Source of the DNA: Roseiarcus sp963775575
Lineage (GTDB): Bacteria > Pseudomonadota > Alphaproteobacteria > Rhizobiales > Beijerinckiaceae
Assembly: GCA_963775575.1 (NCBI GenBank)
Contig: CAVZJG010000005.1
Location: forward strand, 62,001-126,000
Direction: 5' to 3'
DNA: 64,000 bases
Shown here: positions 54,956 through 62,733 of the stretch, one piece after another
Numbering within the stretch: position 1 is the first letter of the stretch
How the letters are laid out: each line of letters opens with the position of its first letter
Made by a program: the position numbers and the translations under genes
The notes under the pieces: model-generated
Told to the model about the DNA's origin: nothing
Seen by the model: the letters and a program-made list of their open reading frames with translations, nothing else
Databases searched by the model: none

Positions 54956-56389
54956 ATGAACGTGACCGCTCTCTCGCTGCCGATCGTCCTGCCCGAATTC
55001 ATCATCGCGGCCGGCGCGCTTGGGCTCGTGCTGTTCGGGGCGCTGCGCGGCGAACGCTCGGTCTGGCTGGCGACGGAAATCGCCGCCGCGCTGATCGCCG
55101 CGGCGCTGGTCGCGGTGGCGGCCGACCACCGCGCGACGGGCCTCACCTTCTACGGCGCCTTCGTCGACGACCCGTTCGGCCGCTTCATGAAGGCGCTGGC
55201 GCTGATCGGCTCGCTGACGACGCTGCTGCTGTCGGTCGACTTCATGCGCAGGGAAAGGATCGGCGGCTTCGAGTTCCCCGTGCTCATCCTGCTCGCCACG
55301 CTGGGCATGATGATGCTGATCTCGGCGAGCGACTTCATCGCGCTCTATCTCGGGCTCGAGCTGATGAGCCTGTCGCTCTACGTCGTGGCTGCCTATCGCC
55401 GCGACGACCTTCGCGCCTCCGAGGCGGGATTGAAATATTTCGTCCTCGGCGCGCTGTCCTCGGGCATGCTGCTCTACGGCGCTTCGCTGATCTACGGCTA
55501 TTCCGGCACGGTCTCCTTCGCCGGCGTCGCCAGCGCGCTGCACGCCCACGCGAGCCTCGGCGTCGTCTTCGGGCTGGTGTTCGTCCTCGCCGGGCTCGCG
55601 TTCAAGATCTCGGCCGTTCCGTTCCACATGTGGACGCCCGACGTCTACGAGGGCGCGCCGACGCCGGTGACGACCTTCTTCGCTTCGGCGCCGAAAATGG
55701 CGGCGATGGCGATCCTGCTGCGCGTCGCCATGACGGCGTTTCCCGGGCTCGCGCCGGATTGGCGGCAGATCGTGACCTTCATTGCGATCGCCTCGATGGC
55801 GCTCGGCGCCTTCGCCGCCATCGGCCAGACCAACATCAAGCGGCTGATGGCCTATTCGTCGATCGGCCACATGGGCTTCGCGCTGGTGGGCCTGGCCACC
55901 GGCACGGTCGAAGGCGCGCACGGCGTCGTCGTCTATATGGCGATCTATCTCGTGATGACGCTCGGGACCTTCGCCGGCATTCTCTCCATGCGGCGCGGGG
56001 GTGCCTACGTCGAGGACATCGCCGATCTCTCCGGCCTCGCGCGCACCAACGCGCCGATGGCGTTCTTCCTCGGCGCGATGATGTTCTCGCTCGCCGGCGT
56101 GCCGCCGCTCGCCGGCTTCTTCGCCAAGTTCTACGTCTTCGCCGCCGCGATGAAGGCCGATCTCTACGGGCTCGCCGTCATCGGCGTGCTGCTCAGCGCG
56201 GTCGCCGCCTATTACTACCTGCGCATCGTCAAGATCATGTATTTCGACGAACCGGCGGAAGCCTTCGATCAACCCGGCGCGGCGGCGCGCATCGTGCTCG
56301 CGCTGTCGGCCGCGCTCGTCATCTTCTACGCGCTGGCGCCGGCGCCGTTGACCGACGCGGCGATGGCCGCCGCAAAGTCGCTATTTTGA
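54956..56389 (+). CDS. nuoN: NADH-quinone oxidoreductase subunit N
   Basis: This is the third antiporter-like subunit, 477 residues. ALYLGLELMSLSLYVVAAY carries the conserved glutamate. The channel motif reads KISAVPFHMWTPDVYEGAPT, and NIKRLMAYSSIGHMGFALVG follows. It closes the complex I set. Its stop overlaps the TTG start of birA. Confidence 0.98.
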   Translation: MNVTALSLPIVLPEFIIAAGALGLVLFGALRGERSVWLATEIAAALIAAALVAVAADHRATGLTFYGAFVDDPFGRFMKALALIGSLTTLLLSVDFMRRERIGGFEFPVLILLATLGMMMLISASDFIALYLGLELMSLSLYVVAAYRRDDLRASEAGLKYFVLGALSSGMLLYGASLIYGYSGTVSFAGVASALHAHASLGVVFGLVFVLAGLAFKISAVPFHMWTPDVYEGAPTPVTTFFASAPKMAAMAILLRVAMTAFPGLAPDWRQIVTFIAIASMALGAFAAIGQTNIKRLMAYSSIGHMGFALVGLATGTVEGAHGVVVYMAIYLVMTLGTFAGILSMRRGGAYVEDIADLSGLARTNAPMAFFLGAMMFSLAGVPPLAGFFAKFYVFAAAMKADLYGLAVIGVLLSAVAAYYYLRIVKIMYFDEPAEAFDQPGAAARIVLALSAALVIFYALAPAPLTDAAMAAAKSLF

Positions 56390-57207
56390 CCGATCTCGAT
56401 TCTCAGACCGGCGAATCGGCGCCGCTGTTGGCGGGCTGGCGGGTCGCGCGCTACGCGAGGCTGGCCTCGACCAGCGACGAAGCGCGCCGCCGCGCGTCGC
56501 TCGGCGATCCCGGCCGTCTGTGGATCGTCGCCGACGAACAGACGCTCGGGCGCGGGCGCCATGGCCGCGCCTGGCGCTCCCCGCCGGGAAACCTCTACGC
56601 CAGCGCGCTCCTGATCGACCCTTGCGAGGCGGCGATCTCGCCGCAGGTCGGCTTCGTCGCCGGGGCGGCGCTGGTCAAGGCGGTCGAAGACCTCGGCGGC
56701 GCGGGCGCCGCGCTCAAATGGCCCAACGACCTCTTGTGGAACGGCGCCAAATTCGCGGGACTGCTGGTCGAGGGGGTCGCGACGCCCGGCCGCGGGCTCG
56801 CCTGCGTCGTCGGCATTGGCGTCAACTGCTCGAACTCGCCGCGGGGGCTCGGCTACGCGACCACCGACCTCGCCGCCGCGCTGCAGCGCCCGGTTTCGCC
56901 CGACGCGCTGTTCCGCCGGCTCGCGGCTCGCTTCGACGAGGCGATCGGCCTATGGTCGCGCGGCGCCGGCTTTGGCGAAATCCGCGCGCGTTGGCTGAAG
57001 TCCGCCGCCGGGCTCGGCGGGCCCATTCGCGTCGCGGCTTCGCGCGGGTCGCGCGAAGGGATATTCGAAGGTCTCGACGCCGACGGGCGCCTGTTGCTGC
57101 GCGCGGCCGGCGCGCTGGAGACGGTCGAAGCCGCCGATGTTTTCTTGACGCCCTCGCGCGAGGACGCCGGCGACGACCCGACGGCGCGCGCCAAAATTCT
57201 CGATTGA
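56386..57207 (+). CDS. birA: Biotin-[acetyl-CoA-carboxylase] ligase
   Basis: BirA attaches biotin to the carboxyl carrier protein. A TTG start at 56386 overlaps the nuoN stop and gives 273 residues; no ATG fits before the first motif. The biotinyl-AMP loop is DEQTLGRGRHGRAWRSPPGN, and ALKWPNDLLWNGAKFAGLLV is the catalytic block. The N-terminal DNA-binding domain of E. coli BirA is absent, so this is a catalytic-only ligase. It is coupled to complex I expression. Confidence 0.92.
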   Translation: MTDLDSQTGESAPLLAGWRVARYARLASTSDEARRRASLGDPGRLWIVADEQTLGRGRHGRAWRSPPGNLYASALLIDPCEAAISPQVGFVAGAALVKAVEDLGGAGAALKWPNDLLWNGAKFAGLLVEGVATPGRGLACVVGIGVNCSNSPRGLGYATTDLAAALQRPVSPDALFRRLAARFDEAIGLWSRGAGFGEIRARWLKSAAGLGGPIRVAASRGSREGIFEGLDADGRLLLRAAGALETVEAADVFLTPSREDAGDDPTARAKILD

Positions 57208-57218
57208 AGGCCAGACCG

Positions 57219-58886
57219 ATGAGCGATGACAACGAACTCGTGTTCGCGCCCCTGGGCGGTCTCGGCGAAATCGGCATGAACTGCGCGCTCTACGGCTTCG
57301 GCCCGCCGCGCAGCCGCAAATGGCTGATGGTCGATCTCGGCGTCGCGTTCGCCGGCGAGGACCTGCCTGGGGTCGATCTCGTCCTGCCGAACCTCGCGTT
57401 CATCGAGAAGGCGAAGAAGAACCTCGTCGGCATCGTCATCACTCACGCCCACGAGGACCATATCGGCGCGCTCGCCGATCTGTGGCCGCGCCTCGGCGCT
57501 CGCGTCTACGCGACGCGCTTCGCCGCGGGCCTCGCGGAAGCGCGCCGGCTGGCCGAACCCGGCGCGCCGAAGATTCCCATTCAACTCGTCGCCCAGGGCG
57601 CGCGGCTCGACATCGGGCCGTTCAACGTCGAGTTCGTCGCCGTCGCGCATTCGATTCCCGAGAGCTGCGCGCTGGCGATCCGCACCCCGGCCGGCCTCGT
57701 CGTTCACACCGGCGACTGGAAGATCGACGCGACGCCGATGATCGGCTCGGCCACCGACGAGCGCCGCCTCAGGCAACTCGGCGAAGAAGGCGTGCTGGCG
57801 CTGATCTGCGATTCGACCAACGTGCTGCGCGAGGGCGAGAGCCCCTCGGAGGCCGACGTCGCCAGGAACCTTTCGACGCTGGTCGGCAAGGCGAAGGGCC
57901 GCGTCGTCGTCACCACCTTCTCCTCCAACGTCGCGCGCCTCAAGGCGGCGGCGGAGGCCGGCTTCGCCAACGGCCGGCAGGTCGTCGTCATGGGCCGCGC
58001 GATCGAGCGCGTCGTCGCGGTGGCGCGCGAGTGCGGCTATTTCGACGGCGTGCCGCCGCTGCTCGGGCCCGACCCGTTCGAGCGCTTGGCGCGCGACAAG
58101 GCGCTGGCGCTCGCCACCGGCAGCCAGGGCGAGCCGCGCGCGGCGCTGGCGCGCATCGCCGAGGACGAACATCCGAGCGCCTCTCTGTCGAGCGGCGACG
58201 TCGTCATCTTCTCCTCGCGCACCATACCCGGCAACGAGAAGGCGGTCGGCAAGATCGTCAACGGGCTGGTCCGCCAAGGCGTCGAGGTCGTCACCGACCG
58301 CACCGAGCTGGTGCACGTCTCCGGCCATCCGCGCCGCGCCGAGGTCGCCAAGCTGTACGCCTGGCTCAAACCAAGAATAGCGGTTCCCGCGCACGGCGAG
58401 CCCCTGCACTTGAGCGAGCACGCCGCCTTCGCCAAGGCGCAGGGCGTCGCCCAAGTGGCGCCGGCGTTCGACGGCGACGTGGTGCGCCTCGCCGACGGCG
58501 ACGCCAGGGTGATCGGCCGCGTCGATCACGGCCGGCTGTTCAAGGACGGCGACATTCTGCTGCCGAAGGGCGACGACTGCGTCGGCGAGCGCCGCAAGCT
58601 CGCCTTCGCCGGCGTCGTCTCGATCGCGATCGCGCTTACGCCCAAGGGCGAAATGGCGGGCGACCCGGACGTCCTGATCGCCGGCCTGCCGAAGGCGACG
58701 CGGCTCGGCGTCGGGCTCGACGAAATCGTCGACGCCGCCATCTTCGAGACCTTCGAGAGTCTGCCGCGCGGCAAGCGCCGCGACGCCGATTTCGTCAGCG
58801 GCGCGATCGAGCGCGCCGTGCGCAACGCCGTCAACGCCGCCTGGGGCAAGAAGCCCATCGCGCACGTGCTGATCGTGGAGACATAG
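57219..58886 (+). CDS. rnj: Ribonuclease J
   Basis: This metallo-beta-lactamase-fold nuclease with 5'-exo and endonuclease activity on RNA has 555 residues. Metal-binding motifs are VITHAHEDHIGAL, the loop VAHSIPESCAL, VVHTGDWKIDATPM and VSGHPRRAEVAKLYAWLKPR. A beta-CASP region lies at residues about 215-360 (VVVTTFSSNVARLKA). The C-terminal domain is shorter than in Bacillus. It lies 11 bp after birA. Confidence 0.97.
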   Translation: MSDDNELVFAPLGGLGEIGMNCALYGFGPPRSRKWLMVDLGVAFAGEDLPGVDLVLPNLAFIEKAKKNLVGIVITHAHEDHIGALADLWPRLGARVYATRFAAGLAEARRLAEPGAPKIPIQLVAQGARLDIGPFNVEFVAVAHSIPESCALAIRTPAGLVVHTGDWKIDATPMIGSATDERRLRQLGEEGVLALICDSTNVLREGESPSEADVARNLSTLVGKAKGRVVVTTFSSNVARLKAAAEAGFANGRQVVVMGRAIERVVAVARECGYFDGVPPLLGPDPFERLARDKALALATGSQGEPRAALARIAEDEHPSASLSSGDVVIFSSRTIPGNEKAVGKIVNGLVRQGVEVVTDRTELVHVSGHPRRAEVAKLYAWLKPRIAVPAHGEPLHLSEHAAFAKAQGVAQVAPAFDGDVVRLADGDARVIGRVDHGRLFKDGDILLPKGDDCVGERRKLAFAGVVSIAIALTPKGEMAGDPDVLIAGLPKATRLGVGLDEIVDAAIFETFESLPRGKRRDADFVSGAIERAVRNAVNAAWGKKPIAHVLIVET

Positions 58887-58896
58887 GGGGACATTC

Positions 58897-59301
58897 ATGA
58901 TCGGAAGATTGAACCACGTCGCCGTCGCCGTCGCCGATCTCGAGGCGACGGCCGCGCATTATCGCGTCAGCCTCGGCGCCCGCGTCTCCGCGCCGTCGGC
59001 GCTGCCCGAGCACGGCGTCACGACGGCCTTCGTCGAATTGGCGAACGCCAAGATCGAACTTCTCCAGCCGCTTGGGCCCAATTCGCCGATCGCCAAATTC
59101 CTGCAAAAGAATCCCGACGGCGGCGTGCACCACCTCTGTTTCGAGGTCGACGACATCCTCGCCGCGCGCGACCAGGCGCAGGCCGCCGGCGCGCGCGCGC
59201 TCGGCGACGGCCAACCGAAAATCGGCGCCCACGGCAAGCCCGTTCTGTTCCTGCATCCCAAGGACTTCAACGGCACGCTGATCGAGCTGGAGCAGGCGTA
59301 G
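58897..59301 (+). CDS. mce: Methylmalonyl-CoA epimerase
   Basis: This enzyme interconverts the methylmalonyl-CoA epimers in propionyl-CoA metabolism. It has 134 residues of the vicinal oxygen chelate fold. Metal ligands are in LNHVAVAVADLEATAAHYRV (His), GGVHHLCFEVDD (His) and LIELEQA (Glu). It is translated 10 bp after rnj, completing the conserved nuo-birA-rnj-mce order. Confidence 0.95.
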   Translation: MIGRLNHVAVAVADLEATAAHYRVSLGARVSAPSALPEHGVTTAFVELANAKIELLQPLGPNSPIAKFLQKNPDGGVHHLCFEVDDILAARDQAQAAGARALGDGQPKIGAHGKPVLFLHPKDFNGTLIELEQA

Positions 59302-59341
59302 AGGGAAGCGTCCGGCGGTTGGAAAGCCTCTCGCCGATGTG

Positions 59342-59358
59342 CTATGGTGGAACCATAG
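59342..59358 (+). promoter_or_regulatory. Putative vapBC operator
   Basis: CTATGGT-GGA-ACCATAG is a perfect 7-bp inverted repeat ending 18 bp before the vapB start, the usual place for VapBC autoregulation. A half-site-like ATGGTGG follows. Binding is inferred. Confidence 0.5.
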
Positions 59359-59376
59359 TGGCGGAATGGTGGAAAC

Positions 59377-59625
59377 ATGTCCCTCAACATCAAGAACGAC
59401 GAAGCGCACGCGCTGGCCGCGCGGGTCGCGCGGATGACCGGCGAGAGCTTGACGCAAGCGGTGACGACGGCGTTGCGCGAGCGGCTGGCGCGGATCGAGC
59501 AGCCGGACGCGCTGGCCGACGAACTGCTCGCGCTCGGCCGTGACTGCGCCGCGCGCCTCCAAGAGCCCTGGCGCGGCGTCGACCACGGCGCGCTTCTCTA
59601 CGACGAAAAGGGCCTGCCACGATGA
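59377..59625 (+). CDS. vapB: VapB-like antitoxin
   Basis: This 82-residue protein begins MSLNIKNDEAHALAARVARM, then TGESLTQAVTTALRERLARI, the PSK/VapB-type ribbon-helix-helix region. The C-terminal part, ending GVDHGALLYDEKGLPR, is the toxin-binding arm. Its stop overlaps the vapC start (ATGA), so the pair is coupled and intact, unlike the broken vapBC at 10.5 kb. Confidence 0.9.
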   Translation: MSLNIKNDEAHALAARVARMTGESLTQAVTTALRERLARIEQPDALADELLALGRDCAARLQEPWRGVDHGALLYDEKGLPR

Positions 59626-60020
59626 TCGTCGACGCCTCGGCGCTCATCGCCGTGTTGCGCGGGGAGGAGGACGCGCCGCGATTCGCCCGCGCGCTCGCCT
59701 CGCGCGCCGAGCCCAAGCGCCTGTCGGCGGCGAATTTCCTCGAGGCCGCGATCGTCATCGACGGCTCCCGCGACCCGATCGCCAGCCGTCGGCTCGACGA
59801 ACTGATCGCCAAGGCGGGGATCGAAATCGAACCGGTGACCGCCGAACAGGCCGAAATCGCCAGGGCCGCCTATCGCGATTTCGGCAAGGGCGAGCATCCC
59901 GCCGGATTGAACTTCGGCGATTGCTTCGCCTACGCCCTCGCGAAAGCGACGGGCGAGCCGCTGCTGTTCAAGGGCGCCGATTTCGCGCGGACGGATTTGC
60001 GGGCGTGGGAGGAGGGGTAG
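59622..60020 (+). CDS. vapC: VapC-like PIN-domain toxin
   Basis: This 132-residue PIN-domain ribonuclease has its acidic active-site residues in MIVDASALIAVLRGEED, in SAANFLEAAIVID and in LNFGDCFAYALAKATGEPLL FKGADF. It is a complete toxin that would cleave tRNA or rRNA if released from VapB. It forms an operon with vapB. Confidence 0.92.
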   Translation: MIVDASALIAVLRGEEDAPRFARALASRAEPKRLSAANFLEAAIVIDGSRDPIASRRLDELIAKAGIEIEPVTAEQAEIARAAYRDFGKGEHPAGLNFGDCFAYALAKATGEPLLFKGADFARTDLRAWEEG

Positions 60021-60291
60021 CGCATCGCGTTCCCGCGACTCGACGACGCGCTGGGGAATGTCAAATCGATCGCAATCGCGCGCCGCGCCGCCGCTCGGGC
60101 GACCATTTTCCCCGATCCGGCCGCGTCGTCCGCACGCCGTATCGCCGGGAATTCGTCGGCCGTCGGGCCGGCGGCGGGAATGCGCCGGGAGCGGACCCAT
60201 CGACGCTTCGGTTGTGGGCCGGCAGGCGACACGGCGCCTATCGGGTGCTATCCTGGCTCGTCTCTCTTGAGCATCTCGGGATCGCCGCGTC

Positions 60292-61215
60292 ATGACCCGT
60301 CCCCGCATCGGACTCGCGCTGGGCAGTGGCGCTGCGCGTGGATGGTCGCACATTGGCGTCATCGACGCCTTGGCCGAGGCCGGCATCGAGCCTGACGTCG
60401 TCAGCGGAACTTCGATCGGCTCGCTGGTCGGCGCAGCCTATGTCGCGGGGCGGCTGACCGCGCTGCGGCAGTGGGCGATGGCGGTGACCTGGCGCGAGAT
60501 CGTCGGCATGATGGATGTCCGGCTATCGGGCGGCGGGCTGATCGACGGCAAACTGATCGTCGCCTTTCTGCAAGGGCTCGGCATCGCCGGGCCGATCGAG
60601 AGCTACGCCAAGAAATATGCAGCCGTCGCCACGGATCTGGTCACCGGTCGCGAGATTTGGCTGCAGTCCGGGCCTATCCATGAGGTCGTGCGCGCCTCGA
60701 TCGCGATGCCGGGGATCCTCAGTCCGGCCAGGATTGGCGACCAATGGCTGGTGGACGGCGGCCTTTCCAATCCGGTCCCGGTCTCGCTCTGCCGCGCCCT
60801 CGGGGCGGACGTGATCATCGCGGTCAACCTCAACGGCGACCTCTTGGGGCGGCGCTTCGACAGCGAGCCGGAGCCTTCAGCCACGCCAGCGCGTGCGCCG
60901 GTTTCGAATGAGTCCCTCGCTGGAATGCTGCGGGACCTACCGGTGGCGCTACGTGAGCAGGCGACGCAGATGATCCGGCGTCTCCTTCCGCAAGGGTCGG
61001 GGAGGCCGGGATATTTCGACGTGATCGTCAACTCCATCAACATCATGTCGGACCAGATCACCCGCACCCGTCTCGCGGGCGAACCGCCGCAGGTGATGCT
61101 CGTCCCGCGGCTGCGCGGCATCGAACTGCTGGCGTTCAACCGCGCCAACGAGGCGATCGCCGAAGGTCGCGCCTGCGTCGAACACGCGCTGCCGATGTTG
61201 CGGCGGTACGTATAG
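60292..61215 (+). CDS. Patatin-like phospholipase family protein
   Basis: This is a 307-residue serine esterase/lipase of the RssA/patatin class. The oxyanion loop is LGSGAARGWSHIGVIDAL. The nucleophile serine lies in VVSGTSIGSLVGAAY and the aspartate in WLVDGGLSNPVPVSLC. The C-terminal 110 residues include NESLAGMLRDLPVALREQAT and are less conserved. Substrate is unknown. An upstream 271-bp gap shows no other gene. Confidence 0.9.
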   Translation: MTRPRIGLALGSGAARGWSHIGVIDALAEAGIEPDVVSGTSIGSLVGAAYVAGRLTALRQWAMAVTWREIVGMMDVRLSGGGLIDGKLIVAFLQGLGIAGPIESYAKKYAAVATDLVTGREIWLQSGPIHEVVRASIAMPGILSPARIGDQWLVDGGLSNPVPVSLCRALGADVIIAVNLNGDLLGRRFDSEPEPSATPARAPVSNESLAGMLRDLPVALREQATQMIRRLLPQGSGRPGYFDVIVNSINIMSDQITRTRLAGEPPQVMLVPRLRGIELLAFNRANEAIAEGRACVEHALPMLRRYV

Positions 61216-61330
61216 AGGGCGAGAATATCATCGGCTGTTCGGCGCGCGCGCTCGACAGCGAGCCGCCGCAAGTCCGGTTCCTCCCCCGCCGCCGCGCTCG
61301 GCGAGCGCGGCTACAAGCGCGGCGCCTCGT

Positions 61331-62173
61331 TCACGGCGCTTGCGGGGGTTGCTCGGCCAAGGCGTCGGCTTCGGCCTTGCAGTCGCGTTGCGGCGGCAGG
61401 GCCTTGGCGCGCACGGCGGCGAGTTCGCCCTTCGCCGCGTCGAGATCGGCGAGGAACGTCGGATCGTCGTGCAGCCGGGCGACGGTCGCCGCGCCGAGGA
61501 AGCGCCCCTCGATCACGTCGCTTTCCCAGTGGACGTTGCACACCAGACGGCTGTCGCCGAACGCGCGGCCCCGCGCGATGATCGCCTCGCTCCGTTCGGG
61601 CGCGATCTCGCTGAGGATGAGCGCCCAGGCCCAGCCGATCGCGGTGTGCCCGGAGGGGTAGGCGCCGTTCTTGGCGAGATCGGCCTCGGCGGCGGGCGAA
61701 CAGGTCGGCTGCTTGTTCTCCATGAACGGGCGCGGCCGCTGGTAATGCGCCTTGGCCGCGCCGGTGGAGCCGCCCGCGTCGGCGCGGGCGCGCAGCAGCA
61801 GTCGATAGAGGCGCGGCGTCGCTTCTTCCGTCACCGGCGCGTCGAGCGCGCAGGCGAAGTCGCCGGCGGCGGACGGAAACGACAGGTCGGCGTCCAGCGC
61901 CGCGAGCTTCCAGCGCGCTCCCCCTTGCAAGGCGAGATCGGCCCGGCTGATCTCCTGGTCCAGCGCCAGCGCGGCGGAGCCTTCGGCGGGCGGCGGCGGC
62001 AGCAGCGCGACGCCGTCGGGAAGCGCGGCTTTCGCCAGATAGCCCGGCGGCGCTTCGGCGCCGCTTTGAGCCGCCGGCGCCATTTGCGCGGCGGCGCCGA
62101 CGACGCCGAGCGCGACGCCCGCGACGGCGAGCGCGACGCGCCACGCGATCCAACCCTGCCGATGGTCCCTCAT
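61331..62173 (-). CDS. Class A acid phosphatase (PAP2 family)
   Basis: This is a periplasmic non-specific acid phosphatase, 280 residues. A signal-peptide-like start (WRVALAVAGVALGVVGAAAQ) is followed by the PAP2 active site: KAHYQRPRPF, then GAYPSGHTAIGWAWAL, then GDSRLVCNVHWESDVIEG, corresponding to KX6RP, PSGH and SRX5HX3D. All catalytic residues are present. It converges on the patatin-like gene. The C-terminus is Ala/Glu-rich. Confidence 0.92.
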   Translation of the reverse strand: MRDHRQGWIAWRVALAVAGVALGVVGAAAQMAPAAQSGAEAPPGYLAKAALPDGVALLPPPPAEGSAALALDQEISRADLALQGGARWKLAALDADLSFPSAAGDFACALDAPVTEEATPRLYRLLLRARADAGGSTGAAKAHYQRPRPFMENKQPTCSPAAEADLAKNGAYPSGHTAIGWAWALILSEIAPERSEAIIARGRAFGDSRLVCNVHWESDVIEGRFLGAATVARLHDDPTFLADLDAAKGELAAVRAKALPPQRDCKAEADALAEQPPQAP

Positions 62174-62733
62174 CTCTCGCTCTCCCTCGCATCGCTTGCG
62201 ACGTCGCCCCGAGCGGCGGCGTCGGCTGGGCTCGCGCCGCCGCCGGCCTCGCCTCGCCCGTCGCGCTCGGCGGCGTCGTCAGCCTCGCGTAGCAAAGTTT
62301 GATGACAGCGTCGCAACCCGCCGCGCGAATTCCGCCGCGCTTGTTGCAAGGATTGCCGCGGCGCGTTGCTCGACACCTTCGCTTACGCGGCGAAGTGCGT
62401 CGGCTCCTCGCCCGGGCATTGCCGCGCTTCGGCAAAGAGCGCCGTCGACCTCATGGAAACCTTCTTTTCCGAAGCCGAGAGGCTGTCAAGGGCGCGCGTC
62501 GCGCGCCGCCGTAGGCGGGCTTCGCCCCTTGACAGCCTCTCGGCTTCGGAAGTCTTGGCTTCCATGAGGCCGACGGCGCGGTGGGTCGGCAGGAGAGGGC
62601 CAAACCGAGCGGTGGTCGAAGCGGCCGAGGATTTGGCGTATGGCGTAAGGGGCGCGCAATCGGAATTGGCGAATTGCGTCGCCCTCCGGTAGGTTACGGC
62701 CGAATCGCCGGGAAGCGCGACGGCGGACGCCCC
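62174..62733. other. Intergenic region before the restriction-modification gene
   Basis: This 560-bp gap contains no convincing ORF; the frames on both strands are short or mirror each other. Its main feature is the large inverted repeat at 62439-62579. About 100 bp before the downstream start, a TGGCGTATGGCGTAAGG stretch is less GC-rich and may contain its promoter. Confidence 0.5.
62439..62579. repeat. Large inverted repeat, 57-bp arms
   Basis: The left arm (62439-62494) and the right arm (62523-62579) match almost perfectly except for a variable internal block of about nine bases: both contain GCGCCGTCG, CCTCATGGAA and, as a long core, CCGAAGCCGAGAGGCTGTCA. The 28-bp centre is GC-rich. 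It could be a MITE, a termination/attenuation structure, or a recombination site. Confidence 0.85.
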
